A model generated the notes under the pieces. That model ran no database searches and was not told the origin of the DNA. It saw only the letters and a list, made by a program, of their open reading frames with translations. A program made the position numbers and the translations under genes. 47,403 nt of DNA from Holosporales bacterium (GTDB lineage Bacteria; Pseudomonadota; Alphaproteobacteria; BNTO01): assembly GCA_031258095.1 (NCBI GenBank), contig JAIRNK010000012.1:1-47403 (forward strand), in the 5' to 3' direction. Below, piece after piece: positions 8,317 to 17,764 of this stretch (position 1 is its first letter; every line of letters begins with the position of its first letter).

Positions 8317-9279
8317 TTAGTTAGACCATGGCCCCCACTGCGGCATTTGCGGCATTTGCTGGCCGCTCCCAGGTTGTCCAATATACTGCTGCGGCATTGG
8401 CGGCATTTGCTGGCCGCTCCCAGGTTGTCCAATATACTGCTGCGGCATTGGCAGCATTTGCTGGCTGCTCCCAGGTTGTCCAATATACTGCGGCGGCATT
8501 GGCAGCATTTGCTGGCTGCTCCCAGGCTGTCTAATATACGGCTGCAGTTCGTTTAGCGCTGCGGAAGCGATAGGAATGTCGATGCTATATCCCATCAACT
8601 TCAATCGTTCTAGCCAGAAATACGTGATAAGGACCCACCTCAAACCTGCTTTTGATTTATCAAACATTTCAGCTAGTGATTTTTTAGCATCTGCATACTT
8701 TTGATCAGATGGTTGGGTCGTCTGTAAAGTTTGTGTAAATTGAAATAAGGTCCCCACTATTTCTTGCACATAAGAAACCAGCTGACTGAATTTAGGCGTA
8801 CCATTGAGCATTTTTATTGATGTGATACACTGCGCTAGGACGTATAGAATATCTTCCGCACCGAAGTTCTGCGACATACACTCGCAGATTTGGGCTTCTA
8901 CTGCGTCGCTGACGGATTGAACGGCCAAACGTGGAGGTTGTATTTGATATGGAGCAAATCCACCGCCATCTCCTTGCCCCCCCTGTGGAAATTGTGTTGG
9001 AAATTGAGGCGCTCCACCGCCACCTCCCTGCCACCACTGTGGAAATTGAGGAGCTCCCCCGCCACCTCCTTGCCCCCCCTGACCAAAGAACGTTTGTCCT
9101 ATTGATTTCAACACGTTTCCCGAGGAGTTATCTGGTGTTTTATTTGTTGGTCCAGCGTTGGGTGTTGTTGGGGAGGGTGTTGGAGGTTTAAGCTTTTGAC
9201 CACGTCCTTCAGCAAATTGCCCTCCTAATAGGCAAAAGGAAACGACGCTAAATATTGTTGCTTTATTGGAACGAAACAT
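8317..9279 (-). CDS. secreted low-complexity protein with C-terminal Gln/Pro/Met/Gly-rich tandem repeats
   Basis: Signal-like N-terminus MFRSNKATIFSVVSFCLLGGQFAEG; Gly-rich block GQGGQGGGGGAPQFPQWWQGGGGGAPQFP; C-terminal QQYIGQPGSGQQMPPMP repeats. Confidence 0.7.
   Translation of the reverse strand: MFRSNKATIFSVVSFCLLGGQFAEGRGQKLKPPTPSPTTPNAGPTNKTPDNSSGNVLKSIGQTFFGQGGQGGGGGAPQFPQWWQGGGGGAPQFPTQFPQGGQGDGGGFAPYQIQPPRLAVQSVSDAVEAQICECMSQNFGAEDILYVLAQCITSIKMLNGTPKFSQLVSYVQEIVGTLFQFTQTLQTTQPSDQKYADAKKSLAEMFDKSKAGLRWVLITYFWLERLKLMGYSIDIPIASAALNELQPYIRQPGSSQQMLPMPPQYIGQPGSSQQMLPMPQQYIGQPGSGQQMPPMPQQYIGQPGSGQQMPQMPQWGPWSN
8339..8543. repeat. 51-bp tandem repeat, about 4 units
   Basis: GGCATTTGCTGGC(C/T)GCTCCCAGG(T/C)TGTC(C/T)AATATA recurs at 51-bp spacing; 17 aa per unit. 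Confidence 0.9.
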
Positions 9280-9373
9280 AGAACGCCTAAATAGATATGG
9301 TGTGTATACTGTTATGATAACGTTCATTTAACCGGCAAGTCAATCGTGCCAAGATTAATTGTTATTATTGGAT

Positions 9374-10279
9374 CTAATCAGCAAGTACATTTGCACTTAT
9401 TACTACAGTTATGTAATTTACGTGTGAATCAATCAGCCACTGTGCCTTCGCCACCCCATCTCGCATTACGACCTTCGCCACCGGAAGCTCTGCTCCATTG
9501 CAAAGAAGCATCAGCGTCTCCCCCTCTTTGAAGAGCGACGCCCCCCCGCCGATAAACGGCTTACTTTCTGCGTCCTTACTTGCCGCGTCATCATTATCTG
9601 GTTGGACATGTTTTATTGCCATCAACGGGGAATTTTGGCCATTCAGAATCGCTTTGTGACGACTTTCTTTTGAAATTACTGGTAGACGCGATTGAATGTG
9701 CGTTGCCAATAAAACAGAGACTTCGCCGAAGTTTCGCTTCTTTTGCTTAGATATAACTCGTCCAATGGCGCCCTGCGGGGCAATGACAACGTTTCCAACT
9801 TTTATTTTGTCGTAAACGTGCAGCGACGTGTATAGTAACACGAGAAGCGGCGTTCGTGGGTTTATCTGTGGAACAACAGTTAGCGTGTCCAGGTTTTGTT
9901 CATTTACAATGGGCAGAAGTGCTCGCATGTACGCGTTCTCGAATTTTAGCCGTTCGTAATCAAATAGCGCCTTCTCATGCTCGATGATGCATTCACGAGC
10001 ATCTTTAAGCTCTCGCATTAGCGTATTTCGGTCTGCCACGTACCCAGTTAGTGTTTTGACACAGTTGGAGCATGCGATTGTCGCGCACTGGCAAAATCTT
10101 TCTATTTGGGTCAACCAATAAATGGCTTTATATTCTGGCTTATATGTGAAATAAGAAAACGTGCAAGCGGATGCGATAAGTAGAAGTTTCCAGGTGGCAA
10201 AACCAAACACAGATTTCAGCTTGCGGAACAGGCGTTGGCGGGATGGATTGAATTCAGGGGTACCGTGGTCTTTCGGCAT
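9374..10279 (-). CDS. mreC: rod shape-determining protein MreC
   Basis: ARECIIEHEKALFDYERLKFENAYMRALL coiled coil, VVIAPQGAIGRVISKQKKRNFGEVSVLLATHIQSRLPV; N-terminal TM segment. Confidence 0.85.
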   Translation of the reverse strand: MPKDHGTPEFNPSRQRLFRKLKSVFGFATWKLLLIASACTFSYFTYKPEYKAIYWLTQIERFCQCATIACSNCVKTLTGYVADRNTLMRELKDARECIIEHEKALFDYERLKFENAYMRALLPIVNEQNLDTLTVVPQINPRTPLLVLLYTSLHVYDKIKVGNVVIAPQGAIGRVISKQKKRNFGEVSVLLATHIQSRLPVISKESRHKAILNGQNSPLMAIKHVQPDNDDAASKDAESKPFIGGGASLFKEGETLMLLCNGAELPVAKVVMRDGVAKAQWLIDSHVNYITVVISANVLAD

Positions 10280-10382
10280 ACAAACACGAACTACGCGAGT
10301 TACACCGCCATCATAATTAACTATAAATGCGCTCGTAAAACATTTTCGATGATTTTTTTAGGGTAAAACTCCTCAGGACGCA

Positions 10383-11042
10383 ATGATTTCGTTGAAAAGT
10401 AAAAAAAAACGTTCAAATTCTTCACGTGCTTGGCTTACGCGGCAATTGAACGATCCGTATGTAATCAAAGCTAAGGAGGATGGGTACAGATCGCGATCGG
10501 CGTATAAATTAAAGGAAATTGACAAAAAGTTTAAGCTGCTGAAGCCTGGTCAAGTCGTGGTCGACCTTGGATGCGCTCCCGGGGGATGGTTACAAGTTGT
10601 CACGGAGAGAGTCATTGGCGGTGCCGTATTCGGCGTGGATTTGCAAGAGGTTGCACCAGTCGGAGACGTAGCGTTTTTACAGGGGGATTTTACCGATCAG
10701 CGAGTCGTGGATTCATTATTGGAGCAGTTAAATGGGCGACTTGTCGACGTTGTACTTAGCGATGTGGCCGCAGCAGCATGTGGCATTCCCGCAGTGGACT
10801 CCTTGCGAATTACAGTTCTGGTGCAACACGTAGCAGAGTTCTGTGACCAGGTTTTGCGCCCAGGGGGGAGTCTGGTTGCAAAAGTATTGCGCGGAGGAAC
10901 AGAAAAAGAGATTCTGGTCGGCTTGAAGCGCAAATTTTCAAAAGTAGTCCACTTTAAGCCGGAATCCAGTCGGTCTGACTCGGCTGAGATGTTCGTTATC
11001 GCTTTAGGGAGAAAGAACACGCAAACTGATCCGCACAAGTAA
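10383..11042 (+). CDS. rlmE: 23S rRNA 2'-O-methyltransferase RlmE (FtsJ/RrmJ)
   Basis: DPYVIKAKEDGYRSRSAYKLKEID, VVDLGCAPGGWLQV, FGVDLQEV, FLQGDFTD, VLSDVAA, FKPESSRSDSAEMFVIALG. Confidence 0.95.
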   Translation: MISLKSKKKRSNSSRAWLTRQLNDPYVIKAKEDGYRSRSAYKLKEIDKKFKLLKPGQVVVDLGCAPGGWLQVVTERVIGGAVFGVDLQEVAPVGDVAFLQGDFTDQRVVDSLLEQLNGRLVDVVLSDVAAAACGIPAVDSLRITVLVQHVAEFCDQVLRPGGSLVAKVLRGGTEKEILVGLKRKFSKVVHFKPESSRSDSAEMFVIALGRKNTQTDPHK

Positions 11043-11095
11043 CGAGCCACACTTCGCGCTCAATTTTCGGGCGCTCAATTTTCGGAACGGTACAC

Positions 11096-11169
11096 TGGAG
11101 CGGGTGAGGAGAATCGGACTCCCGTCTTAAGCTTGGGAAGCTTCTGCTCTACCATTGAGCTACACCCGC
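11096..11169 (-). tRNA. tRNA-Gly (anticodon CCC), CCA encoded
   Basis: Reverse complement GCGGGTGTAGCTCAATGGTAGAGCAGAAGCTTCCCAAGCTTAAGACGGGAGTCCGATTCTCCTCACCCGCTCCA folds as a cloverleaf; anticodon loop TTCCCAA. Confidence 0.93.
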
Positions 11170-11389
11170 ATCTTTCATCACTTCTAGTCTTTCATCACTT
11201 CTAGCGTAAAAACGGTATGCTAGACAACCGTCTTTTATGTTTGATAGGCTCGCCCTGGTCCTCGGTGAGTAGAGGCTAGCGCAACGGGTCAGATTTGAGA
11301 GGAAGCAGCCCACGCTATATATCTGCGTTGCCGCGGATCTTCTCTTTTTGTCGTAATGCGCGAAGTGAGTAAGCCAAAGAGGTCGTGAA

Positions 11390-13126
11390 ATGGATTTGAA
11401 TAGCTCCACGAAGGCGCGGCGTGTTCTGGCAAGAAAATACAGACCAAAGGACTTAAAAGACGTAATAGGGCAGGGCGTCATTGTACAGGCGCTGTCTAAG
11501 GGAGTCGCGGAATCCCATCTACCACAAGCAATATTATTCAATGGCATTCGCGGGACGGGTAAGACCACCGCTGCACGAATTTTAGCCCGGCTTGTGAACT
11601 GCGAAAACGTGTCGTTCGAAGGAACTGGATGTGAAAAATCTCCCGTTGCTTGCGGAGCGTGCCGTTCATGTTGTGCACTGGCTGAAGATCGCCACCCAGA
11701 TATACTTGAAATGGATGCAGCGAGCCACACGGGCGTTGACGATATTAGAGAAATAATCGACTCAGTACAGTATCGGGCTATATACGGGCGTTACAAAGTG
11801 TTCATCATCGATGAAGTCCACATGTTGTCGAAAAGCGCGTTTAACGCATTACTAAAAACCCTAGAGGAACCACCAAGTCATGTTCTGTTCATATTTGCAA
11901 CGACTGAAGTCGCAAAGGTTCCGGAAACAATATTGTCCAGGTGCGCTCGTTTTGATCTGAAGCGGATCGAATCGCGCCTTTTGATAGACCATTTTCAAAG
12001 CATTGCTAAAAAAGAAGGGTACGATATCGAGCAAGATGCCCTCGCGCTGTTGGCACGAGCGGCTGACGGGTCCGCGAGAGATGGTCTGACTTTGTTGGAT
12101 CAGGCCATGAACCTGACGGATGCAGCCGGCGTATCGGTGATATCTGGCTCAATAGTTGAATCAATGACAGGGGCGGCTGACCGTCGGCGCCTGTACTGCC
12201 TCCTTGAGTTTATTATCAAACGACAACATGATGACGCAGTCTCGCAGGTGCGACAGATTGTGAGTGACGGCGCAGACCCGGTTGCGATTATGCAGGACCT
12301 ACTTGAGTGCGTATATCGAGTGGCCTGTTTTAAGGTTACGCCAAAGCTGGCTGTTGATGCGACTATTCCTGAATTTGAGCGATCTATTGCAACTTCGATC
12401 TCCTCAGTCGTCGAATCTATGCAGATTTTAAGTTTGTGGAAAAAGCTATTAAAAGGGTTTGAAGACGTAAAAAAGGCGCCGTATGCAGTCCAAGCTATAG
12501 AGATGGTGGTTCTTCGGCTGTGTTTTGCTGCGGCGATTCCGTCGTTGGATGAGTGGATTAGTAATTGCAGTTCTTTACCGACAGCCGTACACACCGCTGA
12601 ACAAAAGAACAACGCGCTTATCGATCAGGTAAAAAGTGACGACATTGACGGCTACTCAACAGATCCTATTCCAATTCACGCAACAGCCCCCATTCTTGCG
12701 GAACATTCTTATTCTGGGCAAACTTCCGGCTCGTCACAGGAACGACCTTCGATTCATTCGGTGGACGATTTGATGCGTGCGTTGGACCAATATCGGGAGG
12801 CGCTGCTGTCCGAATCTCTAATGAAGGATTTCGCGTTCATTAACTTTTCACCAGGGCACATTACTGTTCATCTGAAGAATCCTGCTGCGGAGAACGTTGT
12901 TTCGCTATTGAAGCAATTTCTGTTTAAGTTGACAGGTGACCGCTGGGCAATTGAATTGTCTTCGCAGGACGATACGCCGTCTTTGCATGACGTCCACACA
13001 GCTGAGTGTCGAACTAAAGAACAAGCCATCTTGCAGCGTCCATTTATTCAATCAATCCAAGAAGAGTTTCCTGGGGCTAGCGTTGAGTTTGCTCACAAAC
13101 CGCTATTCGATTCCTCGGATAAGTGA
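11390..13126 (+). CDS. dnaX: DNA polymerase III subunits gamma/tau
   Basis: VLARKYRPKDLKDVIGQ, FNGIRGTGKTTAARILAR, CGACRSC, EMDAASHTGVDDIREII, DEVHMLSKSAFNALLKTLEEPP. Confidence 0.96.
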   Translation: MDLNSSTKARRVLARKYRPKDLKDVIGQGVIVQALSKGVAESHLPQAILFNGIRGTGKTTAARILARLVNCENVSFEGTGCEKSPVACGACRSCCALAEDRHPDILEMDAASHTGVDDIREIIDSVQYRAIYGRYKVFIIDEVHMLSKSAFNALLKTLEEPPSHVLFIFATTEVAKVPETILSRCARFDLKRIESRLLIDHFQSIAKKEGYDIEQDALALLARAADGSARDGLTLLDQAMNLTDAAGVSVISGSIVESMTGAADRRRLYCLLEFIIKRQHDDAVSQVRQIVSDGADPVAIMQDLLECVYRVACFKVTPKLAVDATIPEFERSIATSISSVVESMQILSLWKKLLKGFEDVKKAPYAVQAIEMVVLRLCFAAAIPSLDEWISNCSSLPTAVHTAEQKNNALIDQVKSDDIDGYSTDPIPIHATAPILAEHSYSGQTSGSSQERPSIHSVDDLMRALDQYREALLSESLMKDFAFINFSPGHITVHLKNPAAENVVSLLKQFLFKLTGDRWAIELSSQDDTPSLHDVHTAECRTKEQAILQRPFIQSIQEEFPGASVEFAHKPLFDSSDK

Positions 13127-13347
13127 GGCCTGCGTCGGATTATGCTTTGCCGTGCTGAATTTACGCATTTTTCCATAATATTCCTTATTGAAGCCATCCG
13201 AGGTATGATCATCCGTGAAAGCGCTCGATATCCCGGTCCAAAATGGCAAATGCATTCGGCCTTTAATCAGCCCATCGCCACCTCAATACGATGTGCTATA
13301 CTGTGGGGGTTCGTGGGTCTGAGCTAAGTAGAAGGGAGGTGATTAAA

Positions 13348-13545
13348 GTGGAAGTTTCAGTAAGAGACAACAACGTGGAACAAGCCTTGCGTATTTTAAA
13401 GAAAAAAATGCAGCGAGAGGGAGTTTACCGTATCATGAAACTGAAGCGTTCGTACGAGAAACCTTCCGTTCGAAAAGCACGTGAAGCCGCAGAGTCGTTG
13501 CGACGCGCGAGAAAGCTGTGTAGACGACGCTTTGGCCTTGCATAG
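13348..13545 (+). CDS. rpsU: 30S ribosomal protein S21
   Basis: [59 protein letters not shown] start after GGGAGGTGATT. Confidence 0.95.
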   Translation: MEVSVRDNNVEQALRILKKKMQREGVYRIMKLKRSYEKPSVRKAREAAESLRRARKLCRRRFGLA

Positions 13546-13596
13546 CTGCGACCTCGTGGCATGAAGACATAGCCTTAATGAGGCTGATGACAAGAC

Positions 13597-13625
13597 AAAG
13601 GGATGCTTTTGAGCGTCCCTTTTTC
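13597..13625 (+). terminator. Rho-independent terminator downstream of rpsU
   Basis: AAAGGGATGCT TTTG AGCGTCCCTTTTT: stem-loop followed by a T-run. Confidence 0.75.
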
Positions 13626-13717
13626 ATATGTGTTTTTAACGCGCGCGCGTTGATTTTTGTCTTTGGCGTAAGATGTTGTATGGTGATCTGAAGCTATGCC
13701 ATGCCATTAAGGTGCGA

Positions 13718-15094
13718 ATGAATCACGGCCGGAATGTTGCAATTGCGTTTGCAGCTGTGTTCTCTGTCGTATTAGCGATCAGTCCGCAAGCCAGTATCAA
13801 ACCCAAGGCGTTATTATCTCAATCGGCATCTAAATCGGAGGCCCCCAAGGAAGACGCGAAGAAAGATACAAAAACGCCCTCCTCTGCAGACACCGCGCAT
13901 TCCACAACGGCATCTCCATCGGACGCAGATGCCGGCGCCCCCTTGGTCATCCACCCACAGGACTTAATTACCAGTGAGCGCTTCGTCGCCGAACTAAAAA
14001 ATAGTGCGTCGGAGTCTGTTTGTTTGTATAAGGACGGCGCAATCATCTGCGTCAACAGGTCGAATAAGGATGCCGTAACTCAAGACGGCGTTACGTTCGA
14101 CTGCTTATCCACGTCAGTCGACGACAATTCAATAATGATTTCTCCGCCAGAGTCGGCAACGATAACTGGTTATTACGTAAGTGGCGACGCTGAAAAACGA
14201 CGGGATCTGCACGTCCGAACGCTCGGTGAATCTGATAAAGACGATACATGGCGCGTTCAATTTTCAGTGACAGATGTAAGCTGGGACGCGCATTCCCAGA
14301 TTCTGATGTTAGATGATGAATACATTGTGTTTGTTTGCCTCATTCGAATAACAAATAATTCTGGTGTTGACATTAGAAATGCAAAACTTCTGTTTTTAGC
14401 CGATAAAATGTTCGAACCGAATGAGGTTTCGGATGTTGATCACTACAGATCAAAATACAGATACACACACGATACGGAGGAAAGTATCCATTCAGGACAA
14501 GTGCGCACAATCGTTGTAGCAAGTAGTAAACGAATTCCCGTTTCACGCAGCAGTGGGCTATTTCTCGGAGGGGAGAGTCTGTGCCAGATGAAGGCGGTTA
14601 AGCACCTCCAAATTGAAAATTGGATAACATTTCCAAATACGGCGGAGGTGTCACTAAACAAAAACCTCCCCAGCGGGCCAGTCTACGTATATCACACGCG
14701 CGGGGAGTTTGTTTGTCTTGATGGCATATCTAAGATGCATAGCGTCACAGCTGGAGGGGACGTGACGATTCGGATGCCATCCCAATCACACAACAATGTG
14801 GATTACTCTAGTCTCGACGCGCAACTCTCGCAGGAGTCGTATAGGATTTTGTCGCCAACATTTTCGGAGGCGGATTATCGACTGGTGGTAAAAAATCCAA
14901 AGGATGTCCCCGTTTTGTTAAAGGTTACAATAGACGCGACTCCACCTGTTGCATACTCTGTTGAGCGATCTAGCATGAAATTTGAGAAGAACAAAAAAGG
15001 CGAAGCATATTGGGTGATAGAAATTCCAGCTCGTGGAACAAAGGAACTCCGATATAAGCTAACAATACGGACGCCACAAGCATCAACAGCCTAG
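13718..15094 (+). CDS. exported DUF4139-like domain protein
   Basis: N-terminal signal segment; VSWDAHSQILML..YIVFVCLIRITNNSGVDIRNAKLLFLADK and LPSGPVYVYHTRGEFVCLDGISKMHSVTAGGDVTIRM resemble the DUF4139 pattern. Confidence 0.5.
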   Translation: MNHGRNVAIAFAAVFSVVLAISPQASIKPKALLSQSASKSEAPKEDAKKDTKTPSSADTAHSTTASPSDADAGAPLVIHPQDLITSERFVAELKNSASESVCLYKDGAIICVNRSNKDAVTQDGVTFDCLSTSVDDNSIMISPPESATITGYYVSGDAEKRRDLHVRTLGESDKDDTWRVQFSVTDVSWDAHSQILMLDDEYIVFVCLIRITNNSGVDIRNAKLLFLADKMFEPNEVSDVDHYRSKYRYTHDTEESIHSGQVRTIVVASSKRIPVSRSSGLFLGGESLCQMKAVKHLQIENWITFPNTAEVSLNKNLPSGPVYVYHTRGEFVCLDGISKMHSVTAGGDVTIRMPSQSHNNVDYSSLDAQLSQESYRILSPTFSEADYRLVVKNPKDVPVLLKVTIDATPPVAYSVERSSMKFEKNKKGEAYWVIEIPARGTKELRYKLTIRTPQASTA

Positions 15095-15116
15095 CAGACG
15101 TGTTAATTTTGTTGGA

Positions 15117-15464
15117 TCACATCCACCGAAACGGAAAGTTATATCGCGATTGGTCGTACGTTAATGGCTCGCGCTTCTTTTGCTCTACGCTGGCAGACGG
15201 AGCCCTAGTCACCCTTTTGGAGGACATTCCTGACAAGCTTTCCAAGCTGTTGAACGCAAAATCGTCTGGAACTTCACTCAAATCAGTTACACCGTGAGTT
15301 GAAATCATTTCATCAACGTCAAAGCTTGGCTCTCTAGAGTGTTTTCCCAATTGTGGTAGCTGGGCATGTAGCAAGGCACGCGACATCATGTAGCCACTAG
15401 CAAAAAATAAAGCGCCGACGAGGGCTAAGCTTATCGACAGCGCAAGTGTTGCAAAGCGGCTCAT
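15117..15464 (-). CDS. hypothetical small protein with N-terminal TM segment
   Basis: MSRFATLALSISLALVGALFFASGYMMSRALL; lies in an otherwise empty gap. Confidence 0.4.
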   Translation of the reverse strand: MSRFATLALSISLALVGALFFASGYMMSRALLHAQLPQLGKHSREPSFDVDEMISTHGVTDLSEVPDDFAFNSLESLSGMSSKRVTRAPSASVEQKKREPLTYDQSRYNFPFRWM

Positions 15465-15642
15465 AGTCTGCCGACGTTTTCCATGATATGTTTATTGTGC
15501 GATACTTTTCTCGGTGCAATCAACTGGGGGCAAATACGTCAGAGCTTTCAAAATTTAAGCACGTTGTTTTAAAAAGCATTGAACGTCGGGGGAATAATAT
15601 GTACCTTCTATGTGAAGTTTTAGTTAGATCACTTGGGATTAT

Positions 15643-16023
15643 ATGCCTGTAGCTTATGCCGCTCCTGCTCAGCAAGGTTCAAACATGCTGATGACGATGC
15701 TTCCGTTGTTGTTGGTTTTTGTTGTTATGTATTTTTTAATGATTCGCCCACAGCAAAAGCGAGCCGCGGAACATCAAAAGCTTGTAAACTCAATGAAGCG
15801 AGGCGACAAAGTTGTGACAAACTCAGGGCTCATCGGCGTAATAACGCGTGTCAAGGACTCAGAGTTCGTGATTGAATTGGCGGAGAACGTAGATGTGTCC
15901 ATCCTGAAGAGTGCGATCGCCGGTCCATACAAGGGGGATGGCAAGGAAGACGCTGTTAAACCTGTTGCGCCGGAAGGGTCCCCTGCCCCATCAAAAAAGG
16001 GGAAAAGCTCTAAGCGGAAATGA
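15643..16023 (+). CDS. yajC: preprotein translocase subunit YajC
   Basis: MLPLLLVFVVMYFLMIRPQQKRAAEHQKLVNSMKRGDKVVTNSGLIGVI; followed by secD-secF. Confidence 0.95.
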   Translation: MPVAYAAPAQQGSNMLMTMLPLLLVFVVMYFLMIRPQQKRAAEHQKLVNSMKRGDKVVTNSGLIGVITRVKDSEFVIELAENVDVSILKSAIAGPYKGDGKEDAVKPVAPEGSPAPSKKGKSSKRK

Positions 16024-16133
16024 TTTTACAAGTCACATGTAACCAGGTGCAATCTTTTCGTGTTGTGGACACAGTTGTCGCCGCGCGAAGCCTCAATGTT
16101 GTGTCAAGGGTCTAGGAAAGCAAGAGACTGGCT

Positions 16134-17729
16134 ATGATAAGTTTTTCACGATTTAGGATTTTTTCGATCATAGCAATATGTTTGGCTGGGCTGCTTGTGG
16201 TTATGCCAAATTTTGTGTCAGACAATACGCTGGAGGCACTCCCAAAATGGATGCAACGAACGGTGAATCTTGGGCTGGATTTGCGCGGAGGGTCATTGCT
16301 TCAGCTTCAAGTGGATATTCGCGCCGCTACAAAAGAGCACTTGGCCAACATATTGAGCGAGATGCGGAAGAATCTGCGCCGACAGCAGGTCAAGTATTCT
16401 TCGCTAAAGTTGACATCAAAAGATAAGCAAAACTGCCTAGAAATTGTTCTATTGGACGCGTCAAGCTGTGATACGGTGCGAGACATCGTCAAGAAAGTGG
16501 ACAAAGACCTCGTTGTGGAAGTGTGTGATGGCAAAACAGTGCTGGCAACATTAGGGGCGCAGTCAATTTTAAAGAGGAATAATGAAATAATAGAGCAGTC
16601 AATTGAAGTTGTTCGGCGCCGAATTGATTCAAGCGGAACTAAAGAACCCAATATTCAGCGGCAAGGTAGCGATCGAATTGTCGTGCAATTGCCGGGGGTG
16701 AATGACCCCGCGGAGGTGCGTCGCCTTCTTGGTACAACAGCGAAGTTGTCATTCCAATGGGTGGATGAATCTCTTCAGCCAATAGCTGAGGCAAAGGGGT
16801 CTCATGTGTACCTGCCCCCTGCCCCAGTCGGCGTCACATATCTTCCCGAGGAACGGTCTGATGGAATGGTGACGTATTTACCGATAAAGAATGAGATAAT
16901 CATCCAAGGGGATACATTAGTAGACGCACGTGCGTCGTTTGATAAAAACGGGCGCCCCGTAGTCAGCATCAAATTTAACAATGTTGGGCGCCAGCAGATG
17001 GAGGAAGCGTCGCAACACGTGCACAAGCGGTTCGCAATTGTTCTCGACTCAAAAGTGATCAGCGCCCCGATCTTTAATGAACCAATCCCTGACGGGAACG
17101 CCCAGATTATTGGCCATTTTACCGTAACGGAGGCGAACGAACTGGCGCTGTTGCTGCGAGCAGGAGCTCTGCCAGCCCCGCTAAACATTGTTGAGGAATG
17201 CGTCGTTGGCCCAAGTTTGGGCGCAGACTCGATTTCGTACGGGAAAAATGCCACGCTCATCGCATTTATAATGATCGTGATATTTATGTATCTTGTTTAC
17301 TCATACCTTGGGTTACTGGCAGATGTTGCGCTGGTTGTGAACATCGTTTTAACGTTTGCCGCCCTGTCGTTACTTGGCGCCACGCTGACATTACCGGGTA
17401 TTGCCGGAATTGCGTTAACCATCGGCATGGCTGTTGACGCCAACGTGTTGATCTTTGAACGGATTCGAGAAGAGTATCGTGCGGGTATGCGAGTGTTGAA
17501 CGCAATCGACCAGGGGTATAAGCGGGCGATGACGGCCATTTTAGACTCAAACTTGACGACGCTAATTGGCGCGTGGATCCTCTATTATTTTGGAACCGGG
17601 TCAGTAAAGGGATTCGCCGTGACGTTGGCGCTGGGTGTCATAATATCAATGTTCACGGCGTTGACGTTGACCCAGTTATTATTGGTCTCCGTTGTGAAAG
17701 TTCGGAAGACCCGGACCCTTCCCCTGTAG
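16134..17729 (+). CDS. secD: protein translocase subunit SecD
   Basis: LGLDLRGGSLLQLQVD, VVRRRIDSSGTKEPNIQRQGSDRIVVQLPGV, AGIALTIGMAVDANVLIFERIREE. Confidence 0.96.
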   Translation: MISFSRFRIFSIIAICLAGLLVVMPNFVSDNTLEALPKWMQRTVNLGLDLRGGSLLQLQVDIRAATKEHLANILSEMRKNLRRQQVKYSSLKLTSKDKQNCLEIVLLDASSCDTVRDIVKKVDKDLVVEVCDGKTVLATLGAQSILKRNNEIIEQSIEVVRRRIDSSGTKEPNIQRQGSDRIVVQLPGVNDPAEVRRLLGTTAKLSFQWVDESLQPIAEAKGSHVYLPPAPVGVTYLPEERSDGMVTYLPIKNEIIIQGDTLVDARASFDKNGRPVVSIKFNNVGRQQMEEASQHVHKRFAIVLDSKVISAPIFNEPIPDGNAQIIGHFTVTEANELALLLRAGALPAPLNIVEECVVGPSLGADSISYGKNATLIAFIMIVIFMYLVYSYLGLLADVALVVNIVLTFAALSLLGATLTLPGIAGIALTIGMAVDANVLIFERIREEYRAGMRVLNAIDQGYKRAMTAILDSNLTTLIGAWILYYFGTGSVKGFAVTLALGVIISMFTALTLTQLLLVSVVKVRKTRTLPL

Positions 17730-17764
17730 AAGACGCATATGTTTAGTGTTGGAGCAACGTTCGA

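Noticed and set aside
8339-8543. Possible CRISPR array from regularly spaced repeats
   Set aside because: Units are contiguous 51-bp tandem repeats in frame with no unique spacers; no cas genes.
8251-8556. Plus-strand ORFs with RLSNILLRHWRHLLAAP repeats
   Set aside because: Antisense shadow of the 51-bp tandem repeat in the minus-strand secreted protein.
11149-11730. 193-aa minus-strand ORF overlapping the tRNA and dnaX
   Set aside because: Runs through the tRNA-Gly gene and antisense to dnaX; no family features.
12441-12448. Alternative dnaX slippery site TGG AAA AAG
   Set aside because: Heptamer would be G AAA AAG, which does not fit the X XXY YYZ rule as well as the site at 12469.
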